Shown: in pieces, positions 45,927 to 54,575 of the stretch | Numbering within the stretch: position 1 is the first letter of the stretch | Layout: every line of letters begins with the position of its first letter | Assembly (NCBI RefSeq): GCF_002165575.1 | Contig: NZ_MXQF01000017.1 | Location: 1 to 64,000 of the forward strand | Origin: Pseudoalteromonas sp. A601 | GTDB lineage: Bacteria > Pseudomonadota > Gammaproteobacteria > Enterobacterales > Alteromonadaceae | DNA length: 64,000 nucleotides | Direction: 5' to 3' | Program-made: the position numbers and the translations under genes | Notes under the pieces: model-generated | Database searches by the model: none | Seen by the model: the letters and a program-made list of their open reading frames with translations, nothing else | What the model was told of the DNA's origin: nothing

Positions 45927-46163
45927 CGCTGTAGTTACTTTTTGCTATCCCTTTTGGCATTAACCACTTTTACTATAGCTTAAATCAAGCACCCATATAA
46001 TAGGTTAGATGTTAATGGGCAATTGTGTTTTTTATATTACTGGCTACTCAAATTCGGTCGGGTAAAGGTATGTAGATAAAACAGCAAATCATGCTGCAAC
46101 GCAGCCCTCGACTAATATATTTGGTATACTGCTTAAACTAAGTTTTAGCAATTGATTGAATAA

Positions 46164-46964
46164 ATGTATTTAAACCCTAGTTGGCGGATCCTCACGGTTG
46201 GTGATGGCGATTTGTCTTTTTCTAATGCTGTTCGTACAGCCTTACAACCAAATAGCCTAGTGGCCTCAACCTATGACAGCAGAACAACGGTCACGACTAA
46301 GTATACTGATAATGCATTAACTACCCTAAGCGACGCAGGCATTAATATACTGACTGAATTCGACGTGACAAAACCATCAGCTTGGCAACAACTCGATGGG
46401 CAAAAATTTGACGTGGTTATTTTTCAATTTCCGCTTATACCTGCATTTCAAAACGAGCACGCTTTTAAGCAACAAGCGAGTTCAAATACATTGAACCGTG
46501 CATTACTTCATCAATATATTAAAAATGCGTGTGATTATGCACTTGATAAAGCTGGCCCTCAGCTTTGTTATATTACCTCTAAAGATGTTAAACCATACCT
46601 GCATTGGAATATTGAAGGCAGTTTAGCCCAAGGTTTAAACGCGCACTACCTCGGCCAAATGCCGTTTGATATAAGGCTATTTCCTGGCTATAAAGTGCGT
46701 AATGTTGACAGAGATAAACACGTTAAAGACACCAGCGGTATTACTTATGTATTCAGCCCGAGCGAAAATAAAGAACTGAGGTCGAAACTGACTTACCCTA
46801 ACTATTTAACCGATAATCATTGTACGCTATGTCGCGCGGGTCCCTTTTGTTTTGAAGAAGACAAACAAAAGCACTTCAACGGAAAAAAGCATCTGCAAAT
46901 GCAATCACTTGAAAATGATTGGCAGCAATGGTTAAAAAACTATAATACTGAGAAAAATAGATGA
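46164..46964 (+). CDS. BMT5-like SAM methyltransferase with C-terminal U1-type zinc finger
   Basis: A 266-residue protein whose N-terminal domain matches the BMT5-like (DUF2431) methyltransferase family, best known for eukaryotic 25S rRNA uridine-N3 methylation. The signature is RILTVGDGDLSFSNAV at residues 8-23 (family VGEGDFSFS), followed by VASTYDSRTTVTTKY and DVVIFQFPLIP (family NFPH-like). The C-terminus contains CTLCRAGPFCFEEDKQKHF...GKKH, a C-x2-C...H-x5-H arrangement with HxxGKKH as in U1/matrin zinc fingers, a nucleic-acid binding type. Both modules are rare in bacteria. An RNA substrate is likely, but the target is unknown. Its stop overlaps the next gene's start by 4 bases, so the two are translationally coupled. 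Confidence 0.75.
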   Translation: MYLNPSWRILTVGDGDLSFSNAVRTALQPNSLVASTYDSRTTVTTKYTDNALTTLSDAGINILTEFDVTKPSAWQQLDGQKFDVVIFQFPLIPAFQNEHAFKQQASSNTLNRALLHQYIKNACDYALDKAGPQLCYITSKDVKPYLHWNIEGSLAQGLNAHYLGQMPFDIRLFPGYKVRNVDRDKHVKDTSGITYVFSPSENKELRSKLTYPNYLTDNHCTLCRAGPFCFEEDKQKHFNGKKHLQMQSLENDWQQWLKNYNTEKNR

Positions 46965-47947
46965 ATTTTGTAATTGTTGGCACTAATTTTATCAGCGATA
47001 CGTTACTCGCAGCCGCACAAACAGTGAGTGAGTTTACTCTTTACGGCGTATGCTCACGCGCAAAATCAAGTGGTAACGCCTTTTTAGCTAAACATAACGA
47101 GCAGCAGGGCAAAGTGTTTACTAACATAGCTCAGGTTTGCGCCGATGATAATGTTGATGCTGTTTATATTGCTGCGCCAAATAGCTTACATAAATCCTAC
47201 GCGGTTGCGTGTTTAAAAGCGAATAAACATGTACTTGGTGAAAAGCCTTCGGCTGCGAACAGTGATGAGTTAGCTCAGATACTTACAACAGCAAAACAAC
47301 ATCAACGCTTATACATGGAAGCCATGATGACCACTCACTTGCCAAACTTTGAAGTACTAAGGCAAGCGCTAAAAAAAATCGGCACACCTCGTAAATACAT
47401 AGGCCAATATAGTCAATACTCTTCTCGCTACGATAAATATAAAAATGGTGAACGCCCAAACACGTTTTTACCCGAGTTTGCTAACGGTGCTTTGGTCGAT
47501 TTAGGTATTTATCCTTTATATCTATTAATTGCATTGTGGGGTACACCTAATTCGGTGCAAGCTAGCGGTGTGTTACTCAATACCGGAGTCGATGGCGCCG
47601 GAGATGTATTGCTTAATTACAGTGACAAACAAGCTGTGATCAGTTATTCAAAAATATCACAAGGTGATAATTTCACAGAGATACAAGGTGAAAAAGGTCG
47701 AATTAGAATAGAAGCTGTCTCGCTATTAAAGCGGGTGCAATTTATTGCTAATGATGGCACGGTTGAAGAGCTATCATTGCCATTTGATGAACAATTTATG
47801 CGCCATGAAATGGCCCACTTTATAGCAACCGCTAATAGCAATAGTTGTGAATCAACGGTCAATACTCATCAACTCGCCATAGATGTTATGGCAGTGCTTG
47901 ATAAAGCACGGCAGCAATTAGGGGTGGTCTACCCAGCTGATAAATAA
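46961..47947 (+). CDS. Gfo/Idh/MocA-family oxidoreductase
   Basis: A cytoplasmic NAD(P)-dependent dehydrogenase of 328 residues. The N-terminal Rossmann motif is VIVGTNFISDTLLAAA, in which the usual GxGxxG is degenerate (G-T-N-F-I-S). The family EKP motif is perfect (HVLGEKPSAANSDEL), with catalytic Lys97. YMEAMMTTHLPNF continues the standard family pattern. It overlaps the BMT5-like methyltransferase gene by ATGA. A second family member occurs in the mannonate operon, but the two are clearly different. Substrate unknown; the alginate locus starts right after it on the other strand, which may be coincidence. Confidence 0.82.
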   Translation: MNFVIVGTNFISDTLLAAAQTVSEFTLYGVCSRAKSSGNAFLAKHNEQQGKVFTNIAQVCADDNVDAVYIAAPNSLHKSYAVACLKANKHVLGEKPSAANSDELAQILTTAKQHQRLYMEAMMTTHLPNFEVLRQALKKIGTPRKYIGQYSQYSSRYDKYKNGERPNTFLPEFANGALVDLGIYPLYLLIALWGTPNSVQASGVLLNTGVDGAGDVLLNYSDKQAVISYSKISQGDNFTEIQGEKGRIRIEAVSLLKRVQFIANDGTVEELSLPFDEQFMRHEMAHFIATANSNSCESTVNTHQLAIDVMAVLDKARQQLGVVYPADK

Positions 47948-47976
47948 GGCGTTAACCGACAACAGAATTAACGCCT
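47947..47976. terminator. hairpin between convergent oxidoreductase and aldolase genes
   Basis: AGGCGTTAA and TTAACGCCT form a perfect 9-base stem with a 12-base loop, directly at the stop codon of the oxidoreductase gene and 14 bases from the end of the aldolase gene. It lacks a T-run but could end transcripts from both sides. Confidence 0.5.
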
Positions 47977-47989
47977 CAGGGAAACGCTG

Positions 47990-48601
47990 TTATACAACCT
48001 GCTGGCAAGCTTCAGTAATTGCTTGCCAGTTTTTATCATCAATCCATTGCTGAGCAGACACCCACGTGCCACCGGCTGCAAATACATTAGTCAATGCTAA
48101 AAAGTCACCGACGTTTTTCTCATTAATACCGCCAGTTGGGCAAAACTGACAATCTCTGTATACACTTTTTACTGTGTTTAAAAAGTTAATACCACCTGCA
48201 AGATTAGCAGGGAATAGCTTCATTTCTTTAAAGCCTGCCTCACGTGCCAATGTTATATCTGAGGTGCTAGACACACCAGGCAAGACCGGAACACCACAAT
48301 CAACCAATGCCTCTAACAGTTTAGGAGTCACTGCGGGTGTTACAATATAATCAGCGCCCGCTTTTAAGGCATCCGCTAAAATAGTGCTATCAATCACAGT
48401 ACCAGCACCGACTTTAAGATCTGGGAATGCTTCTTTAATTGCACTTAGAACACTTAACGACGTATCGTGGCGCAGCACCACTTCAACTAAATTAACACCA
48501 CCTTCATGCATTGCTTTAGTAATAGCAACACCCGTTTCTGGGCAACCGGTTTGGATGATCGGTAATAATTTTTGACCCGCCATATATTCTGAAAATAACA
48601 T
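47990..48601 (-). CDS. eda: KDPG/KHG aldolase
   Basis: Class I aldolase that cleaves 2-keto-3-deoxy-6-phosphogluconate to pyruvate and glyceraldehyde 3-phosphate, the last step of the Entner-Doudoroff route and of alginate-derived DEH breakdown. The 203-residue protein shows the conserved Glu in NLVEVVLRHD, the GAGTV motif and the Schiff-base Lys in KEMKLFPAN. The end of the barrel reads FCPTGGINEKNV. It is the last gene of the PL6-PL17-eda unit, 90 bases after PL17, with AAGGAAA before ATG 48601. KDG kinase, which would supply its substrate, is not in the window. It would also serve the mannonate operon. Confidence 0.93.
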   Translation of the reverse strand: MLFSEYMAGQKLLPIIQTGCPETGVAITKAMHEGGVNLVEVVLRHDTSLSVLSAIKEAFPDLKVGAGTVIDSTILADALKAGADYIVTPAVTPKLLEALVDCGVPVLPGVSSTSDITLAREAGFKEMKLFPANLAGGINFLNTVKSVYRDCQFCPTGGINEKNVGDFLALTNVFAAGGTWVSAQQWIDDKNWQAITEACQQVV

Positions 48602-48691
48602 TCTGTTTCCTTTAGTCGTTAAAACGATTTATTGTGGTTATAAGGCCTTACTCTTAGTTGTAAGGCCTTTAATGTTCTTAAGCACACCCTA

Positions 48692-50884
48692 TTATTGCAC
48701 TAACAAATAGCGCCCACCAAAGGTGTGTTTTTTCCCTTTATAGCTAAATGATTGCTTAGAAAGTTCTTTATTTTGGTTAATCGCCAGTAGCGCCGTTTTG
48801 CCATTTATAAATTTAATTTCAACGACTTGTACATTTGCGAGTTTTTCACTTGAGATCTGACTAACCCGGCTAGTCCCTTGCAATGTGTACTCTTTGCTAG
48901 GGTTGTACTCACCATGCGGCTCTATCACACTTATAAACTGGTGTTTATTAGTGTTTTCTACCCGTTGAATAAATGCACTTTGATTACGCAGATTAAAATT
49001 AGGATCGTTTGCGCCGGTTTGAGTAAATAGAATGTGTGTATTATCATCGGCAACACTGGTCTGAGTGTAAAAACGGCCATTACTGTTAAGCCAGGTAATT
49101 TTTGTATTATCAGACTCAGGTTTTGCAGACGCGGTTAACCATAAATGCTCATAACCATCTTGTTTGCCAAGCGGGCGTCGTACTTCACTATTATTTTTAA
49201 TGGCAAAGTTACTATCAATAAAATGACCATTGTACTGCAACGGCAAATCGTATTGATGAGGTTTATCGCTTTGCACATCAAATATATCAATGACAACACT
49301 TGGGGTGTTTTCATCCACAGTTAATAGTGCCATCGTACGACTGAGGTTTACGCCATCGTAGGCAGTATCGATACTGGCAGAGGTGAGTTTTAAATTTTTA
49401 TCATCAACAAAATAGTGAACAGTAGGCGCATATTTTTCAGCTGTAGTGACATCACCGTTAAAGTGGCTAGTTTCATCGACAATGACAGTGTTATGCGCAA
49501 TGGTTTGCTTTGCAAATGAGTTATTCTCAGGTAAGTAACGGCCGCCAAATTTAGCTTCAACATTTAAAAAACGCGCAGCACCGTAATCGGTCACAATTTC
49601 GTTACCATGATCGTAAAAAATCCAATTTAGCTTATCAAAGTGACCGTGCCCCATGCCTTGGGATGTGGCCTTAAATACAACTGTTTGATCATTTTCTTCA
49701 CCTGCACGTAATACAACAAGTGCGCCGTCCTTACCACTACTACCATCACCAAACTCTTGTGAAGTAAATTGATAAGACTGCTCTTTATGTGCGTCAAGTG
49801 CATTGGCAACTTTTAAACCATCACCGGTTAAAATGATTTGCTCTTGACGCTTTGCGATATCGAGTAATTGCGGGTCTCCAGTTAAACCATAAGCAATTGT
49901 CACACCTTGAACGAGCTCAACAGTGTCGATACCTTTATCTTTAATCGCATCATTAATACCAAAAAATAGGCCGTTATAGCTCAAATCAATGGTTGCTTTA
50001 ATTGCTTTTAAAATTACCCCATCCCGGTAACCAAAAATATCACGTTTAGGTTCATTATTAGCAATCGCTTTAGCAAATGTAATGAAAGGCAATAGTGCGT
50101 AACGTTGGTAATATGGGCCTTCTGTGTAATAACCCTGCGGGGAAAACAACTCATCAACCTGACGTAAGAAGCCTGCCTTGCCTGATTTGTCTAAGCCGTA
50201 AAGTGCTTGCTCTACTAGCTCTTGATCATCGATTACATAACCTGTCATACCCACCGCTGCGGTAGCCCATGTCCCGTGGTTATGCACTTTATCAAACGTG
50301 CCTGGCGATTCTGTTGATAAAAAGGCTGCAACAGGCTTTAAAATACCATTTTCAATGCGTTGTTGCTCATCTTCAGACAATGCACTTGCAACTGCATCAT
50401 ACGCTTGAATTGTATGAACTAACCATACAGCTTCATTTAAGATCTGCCAAAATAACTTACCTGGGTTTTGGTTTTTACGTTTGGGGTGTAAACCAATTTT
50501 TGGGTATAGGTTAACGTACTCCAGCAACATATCACGCACATATTGCGCATACTTTGGTTCACCGGTTAACTGATATAACACACCTGCTTGGTACATTAAT
50601 TTGTAATTTTCTTTATGGCGCTCATGGGTATAGCCGCCTCCAGCATCCTTTGGTAACGGAACTGTAATTGGCAAATTTAATTGTGCATCAAGCTGACTTT
50701 TAACCGTGTTAAATCGTTTTGAAAATGAACCTGTTTGATCCACAGCTTGGCGCATATCAGTAACGTCTGCCTGTGTTAACACCAAATTTGGATGCTCATT
50801 TGCCAAACTCACACTAGAGGCCAAAAGGCTAGATGAAAGTAATAAAGACTTTAATGAAAGCTTAGAATATTGAATATACTGCAT
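48692..50884 (-). CDS. PL17 oligoalginate lyase (exo-type)
   Basis: An exo-acting lyase that releases unsaturated monouronate (DEH after ring opening) from alginate oligosaccharides. The 730-residue protein has a signal peptide (cut near SLA/NEH), an N-terminal alpha-barrel (alginate_lyase domain) and a C-terminal heparinase II/III-like beta-sheet domain (GDGSSGKDGALVVLRAGEEND, GMGHGHFDKLNWIFYDHGNEIV). Candidate catalytic residues as in Saccharophagus Alg17C are N202 and H203 (KVHNHGTWA) and Y258 (YTEGPYYQRYALLPF). Length and layout match that enzyme. It begins two bases after the PL6 gene, so they form an operon; the ribosome site lies at the end of PL6. Confidence 0.92.
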   Translation of the reverse strand: MQYIQYSKLSLKSLLLSSSLLASSVSLANEHPNLVLTQADVTDMRQAVDQTGSFSKRFNTVKSQLDAQLNLPITVPLPKDAGGGYTHERHKENYKLMYQAGVLYQLTGEPKYAQYVRDMLLEYVNLYPKIGLHPKRKNQNPGKLFWQILNEAVWLVHTIQAYDAVASALSEDEQQRIENGILKPVAAFLSTESPGTFDKVHNHGTWATAAVGMTGYVIDDQELVEQALYGLDKSGKAGFLRQVDELFSPQGYYTEGPYYQRYALLPFITFAKAIANNEPKRDIFGYRDGVILKAIKATIDLSYNGLFFGINDAIKDKGIDTVELVQGVTIAYGLTGDPQLLDIAKRQEQIILTGDGLKVANALDAHKEQSYQFTSQEFGDGSSGKDGALVVLRAGEENDQTVVFKATSQGMGHGHFDKLNWIFYDHGNEIVTDYGAARFLNVEAKFGGRYLPENNSFAKQTIAHNTVIVDETSHFNGDVTTAEKYAPTVHYFVDDKNLKLTSASIDTAYDGVNLSRTMALLTVDENTPSVVIDIFDVQSDKPHQYDLPLQYNGHFIDSNFAIKNNSEVRRPLGKQDGYEHLWLTASAKPESDNTKITWLNSNGRFYTQTSVADDNTHILFTQTGANDPNFNLRNQSAFIQRVENTNKHQFISVIEPHGEYNPSKEYTLQGTSRVSQISSEKLANVQVVEIKFINGKTALLAINQNKELSKQSFSYKGKKHTFGGRYLLVQ

Positions 50885-50886
50885 AA

Positions 50887-53157
50887 TTACCTCTTCACAA
50901 CATATGTTTGGATAGCATCAAGCTGCTTAGCAAACAGCTCAATAATTTTAGGCTGCTGTGAATTATCATAAACATTATTTTCAATGTTTGTTTTTGGCTC
51001 GCCTACAGTATGCTCAACTAATATACCCGCGGTATCTTTAAACTCATTGCCTTCAATATCGGTTACTTGTACTCCATGCAACCACGCTAAAGCATTTTGT
51101 TTATTACGTTTGCCTTTGCCAACATTGTTAAATTTATTATTAGTCAAAGTAACGTGTGGACCAAATGTACTTTCGTCTGTGCCACCGCGATACACTTTTA
51201 CAACGGCTCCTTTTACATCTGCGAACTGGCTGTTTTTAACTGTTACATATTCAGCATTGTATATACCTAAGTCTTCGTACTCTTTGTCTAACCGTAAAAT
51301 ATCACCGGTTATATTACTAAATTGACTGTTATTAATTGATACGCTTTCTGCAAGTGCGCCTTTACCTGAATCAAAGAAGTGAAAAGAATGGTTAATATCT
51401 AAATCAGTCACCTTAACCGTGTCTAACATAAGGCGATAATTAACATACATTCCCCACTTAGCAGTACGAATAGCGGTATTACCTGTAGAATCGGGACTAT
51501 TTTTACCTGAAATAGTGATACCCACTAGTTTTAAGCTACCGCCATTATTAATTTCAAATAATGTTGAACGAGAAAATGACAGCTCTACACTTCCCATTTT
51601 TTGCGCACGTAGGGTTAAAGTTTTATCAATATTTGCGATTTTCATCAGGTTATATTTACCTGGCTGCAAGACTAAAATATCGCCATCTTTAGCGTCGCTG
51701 ATTGCTGAAAACAATGCCCCTTCAGCACTATTAACTAATTTACTTTCACCGCTATCAAATTCAGTAAATGTTGGCTTTTTCTCGTACCAACTAGGGCCAG
51801 TTTGTGACTTAACCGTTGGTTCTAAGTCAGCTGATATACCATATTTTTTTGCTGAACTCTGTGGATACATTAAGCCATTGTTAGCCCGTTGCATGGTGAC
51901 TTTTTTTGTAATGAAGCCAGAGTCAGTTAATGGTTCTACTGACTTGTTAAGTAGGTTATTACTAAACTTTATTCCGCTGATATCATCAAACGCGGTGAAC
52001 ACATCTGTCGCCTTATCGTTATAAATAAGGTTATCACGCATTACACTATTAACGGGTACAGCTGAACGCTCTTGATCACTTCCTGCTGCTAATTGCACAT
52101 GACTAACATTGACGAGTGTATTATTTTCTATTGTTGCATTATCGACTTGGTGATAACGGTTAATAGTTGAATTAGGAACGCCATTCATCACAGTTAAACC
52201 ACTACCAAAACGATAACCTGTTAACCCTTCTAAATAGTTATTGCGAACAATTTGGTCTTTATTAATTACGCGAATACCGCCAGTGTGATCAACACCGTTA
52301 CCAAAGAAAACATTATTTTCAACAATATTGCCATTACCATGGCGTAGCGTTAATGTTCCTCTTGATTCAAAAAAAGTGTTGTTTCTGAGCTTATTTTTAC
52401 CCGATTTCACAGAAATTATTTCGACTTCACCATCACAACGCTCAAAATAATTATTTTCAACAACAGTCAATGAATCTGTTAAAGAGTAATGGCTAGTACC
52501 AATACGTAATGTTTCACCACCATTAGAGCCAAACACTGGGCGTGGACCAAAATAGTTATGATCGATGCTATGATTGTTTTGTTGGCTTTGCTCTGAATCT
52601 AAGCGCACAGCCATGGTAACGCCTTTATTACGTTTACCGGCTAAATAACTATGATCAAACCGATTATTCTTTCCATAAAGAGCAACCCAATAATCTGATT
52701 CTTGTTTGTCAGGGTTGCTATAGTTATCTATTACTACTTCGGTCACACGTGAGTTGTTGGCATATTCTTTTTTGTTTCTTCTAAATGATATAACGGCGCC
52801 AGTCGGTGTATAACCATCTTTAAAAACCAACCCTTTAACAACTAAGTGTTCTCCCGCTAAACGTAAATTAGATAAACCAGATAAAATCACCTTACCACTT
52901 GTTTGAGCCTCTAAAGTAATTGGTTTATTTTTACTGCCTTGACCACTGAATAGAATTTCAAAATCATTCCATGTGCCATCTTTTAATTGAACAACGTCAC
53001 CGGCAGCTAAACTTTTTGCTACTTTACTGTATTCATCGGCGTCACTTACAAGATATGTTTTAGCAAGCAATATATGACTAGATAATGCACTGGCTAATGC
53101 CAATGATGTAATAAAAAATTTACGCGTAGCACTATTGCGTTTAGGAGAAATAGACAT
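50887..53157 (-). CDS. PL6 alginate lyase (two-domain, chondroitinase-B-like)
   Basis: A beta-helix lyase that cleaves alginate by beta-elimination. ATG 53157 has AAGGA six bases upstream; the frame opens further upstream (53220), but those residues are not a signal sequence. The 756-residue protein has a signal peptide (residues 12-35) and two right-handed beta-helix halves, the size of AlyGC-type two-domain PL6 enzymes. Catalytic Lys and Arg are visible in EVEIISVKSGKNKLRNN and TLTLRHGNGNIVEN. It is the first gene of the PL6-PL17-eda operon and faces the GntR-type regulator across a 488-base promoter region with repeated operator-like motifs. It probably starts the attack on polymer or long oligomers in the periplasm or outside. 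Confidence 0.92.
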   Translation of the reverse strand: MSISPKRNSATRKFFITSLALASALSSHILLAKTYLVSDADEYSKVAKSLAAGDVVQLKDGTWNDFEILFSGQGSKNKPITLEAQTSGKVILSGLSNLRLAGEHLVVKGLVFKDGYTPTGAVISFRRNKKEYANNSRVTEVVIDNYSNPDKQESDYWVALYGKNNRFDHSYLAGKRNKGVTMAVRLDSEQSQQNNHSIDHNYFGPRPVFGSNGGETLRIGTSHYSLTDSLTVVENNYFERCDGEVEIISVKSGKNKLRNNTFFESRGTLTLRHGNGNIVENNVFFGNGVDHTGGIRVINKDQIVRNNYLEGLTGYRFGSGLTVMNGVPNSTINRYHQVDNATIENNTLVNVSHVQLAAGSDQERSAVPVNSVMRDNLIYNDKATDVFTAFDDISGIKFSNNLLNKSVEPLTDSGFITKKVTMQRANNGLMYPQSSAKKYGISADLEPTVKSQTGPSWYEKKPTFTEFDSGESKLVNSAEGALFSAISDAKDGDILVLQPGKYNLMKIANIDKTLTLRAQKMGSVELSFSRSTLFEINNGGSLKLVGITISGKNSPDSTGNTAIRTAKWGMYVNYRLMLDTVKVTDLDINHSFHFFDSGKGALAESVSINNSQFSNITGDILRLDKEYEDLGIYNAEYVTVKNSQFADVKGAVVKVYRGGTDESTFGPHVTLTNNKFNNVGKGKRNKQNALAWLHGVQVTDIEGNEFKDTAGILVEHTVGEPKTNIENNVYDNSQQPKIIELFAKQLDAIQTYVVKR

Positions 53158-53473
53158 ACAAATCCTTATTAGTGTGTGTGGTTTAGCGTAAGCTCGGTCA
53201 ACCGTAAGCTTACGATTCAAAAATATTCTTGCTTAAGATCTGTGGTGATAAGCACTATGCGTTGAATTGAAATGAATTCTTAGCGAGCGTTTGCACGCTG
53301 ATATAATTGTGTGTTTTTTCATGTTGTCCTCGAAATGGTTTTAGTTTTTATTCACAACTGTTTGCAACTAGTGAATTATTCCTCGCCGACATCCTATGAT
53401 TTAGCAAACCTTCATGCATATAATCATAACAAGAAGTAACACAAAACTAACACACGAAAACTGACCAATCAAG

Positions 53474-53509
53474 ATTACCAATTACTTTATTTTAAAATAA
53501 ATTGGTAAT
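53474..53509. promoter_or_regulatory. inverted ATTACCAAT/ATTGGTAAT pair, candidate GntR operator 1
   Basis: ATTACCAAT (53474-53482) and ATTGGTAAT (53501-53509) are perfect inverses 18 bases apart, and the arms extend further with gaps (TTATTTT/AAAATAA). This lies in the divergent region between PL6 and the GntR-family gene, of which 53158-53645 contains no other recognisable gene. Confidence 0.65.
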
Positions 53510-53519
53510 ACAGTTTGAA

Positions 53520-53550
53520 ATTACCAAAAAGAAGTACTATTTTTGGTAAT
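53520..53550. promoter_or_regulatory. inverted ATTACCAAAAA/TTTTTGGTAAT pair, candidate GntR operator 2
   Basis: A perfect 11-base inverted repeat with a 9-base spacer, centred 44 bases from the first pair and about 95 bases before the GntR start. The shared core is ATTACCAA/TTGGTAAT. The spacing of about four helical turns would allow two dimers to bind the same face of the DNA. Confidence 0.68.
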
Positions 53551-53645
53551 AACATCCTCGTGGATTTTGACATAATGGCTGAATTTACTGTAATCTAGAG
53601 TATTAACGCGTGGTCTACTAAAAATTAGAGCAATAAAGGTAAAAT

Positions 53646-54386
53646 ATGGGAAATCGTCGTTTGTTTTGGCGCATTGTCGATAAAGTTGAATCTTTGATCA
53701 ATGTAGGGGAATTCTCTGCTGGCAGCCGCTTACCACCGGAACGTGAACTTGCAGAAATGTTTGATGTGAGCCGTCCGACTATTAGAGAAGCCATTATAGC
53801 CCTTGAGGTGCGTGGTAAAGTTGAAGTTAAAACCGGTTCCGGTGTTTACGTTGTTGATACGCCAGAACCTGCGTTTAAATCACAAGATATTAGCGCTTTT
53901 GAGTTGACTCAAGCACGCGCCTTAATTGAAGGTGAAATTGCGGCGTTGGCAGCGCAAAGCATCACTGAGGAAGAGCTACAGCAACTCAAAAAAACGCTAG
54001 AAGATATGGCTGAAGGCCGTTACGTTGAAAAAGCTGATCAAGAGTTTCATGAAATTATATCGCGTGCCACGCGTAATAAAGCGCTTGAATACGCTGTAGC
54101 AAATTTATGGGAATTACGCTTAACGAACCCGCAAATTGTCGCCGATTATAAAAGTGTGTGCAGTAATAATGATGCATGCGTTATGGATGAACATACGGCT
54201 ATATACCAAGCGCTACTTAATCATGATGCCAATGCTGCACGTTCAGCTATGCACCAACACTTCAACCGTTTGATCAATGCACTATTTGACGCAGTTGAAG
54301 CACGTGCACTAGAAGAGATAAAACGTAAAAACAGTGAGAAACGTGGCCTTTACTCACTCGATGGTCTAGTTAAAACCAGCCTTTAA
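53646..54386 (+). CDS. GntR-family (FadR-type, FCD domain) transcriptional regulator
   Basis: A 246-residue regulator with an N-terminal winged helix (SRLPPERELAEMFDVSRPTIREAIIALEVRGKVEVKTGSGVYV in outline) and a C-terminal FCD effector domain whose metal ligands would be the Asp/His residues around ADQEFHEIISRATRNKALEY and DEHTAIYQALLNHDANAA. FCD regulators typically respond to sugar acids or other organic acids, which suits alginate breakdown products. It diverges from the PL6-PL17-eda operon, with two inverted-repeat operators between. A strong hairpin terminator follows. Repression relieved by an uronate-derived acid is the likely mode, by inference. Confidence 0.88.
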   Translation: MGNRRLFWRIVDKVESLINVGEFSAGSRLPPERELAEMFDVSRPTIREAIIALEVRGKVEVKTGSGVYVVDTPEPAFKSQDISAFELTQARALIEGEIAALAAQSITEEELQQLKKTLEDMAEGRYVEKADQEFHEIISRATRNKALEYAVANLWELRLTNPQIVADYKSVCSNNDACVMDEHTAIYQALLNHDANAARSAMHQHFNRLINALFDAVEARALEEIKRKNSEKRGLYSLDGLVKTSL

Positions 54387-54466
54387 TCTAACAATGAGTG
54401 TTATTAACCGCGTTCAAAGATAATTTAAACCCGACCATTTAAAACACTCTAAGATATAGAAAGAAA

Positions 54467-54486
54467 AAACCCCCTAGCGGGGGTTT
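54467..54486. terminator. strong terminator between the GntR and ADH genes
   Basis: AAACCCCC-TAGC-GGGGGTTT is an 8-base perfect stem with a 4-base loop, with A-rich sequence on the left and T-rich on the right, so it can end transcripts from both strands. Confidence 0.88.
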
Positions 54487-54575
54487 GGTTTCCTCGTACT
54501 ATCAGTATTGTGAAAAGGGTTTAATGTGAGAGGAACCCTTAAAACAATCTATAGTATGTGCAAGAATCTTGTTAA

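Noticed and set aside
51515..52024. 169-codon plus-strand ORF inside PL6
   Set aside because: Antisense to the beta-helix lyase; composition reflects the complementary strand of a repetitive protein.
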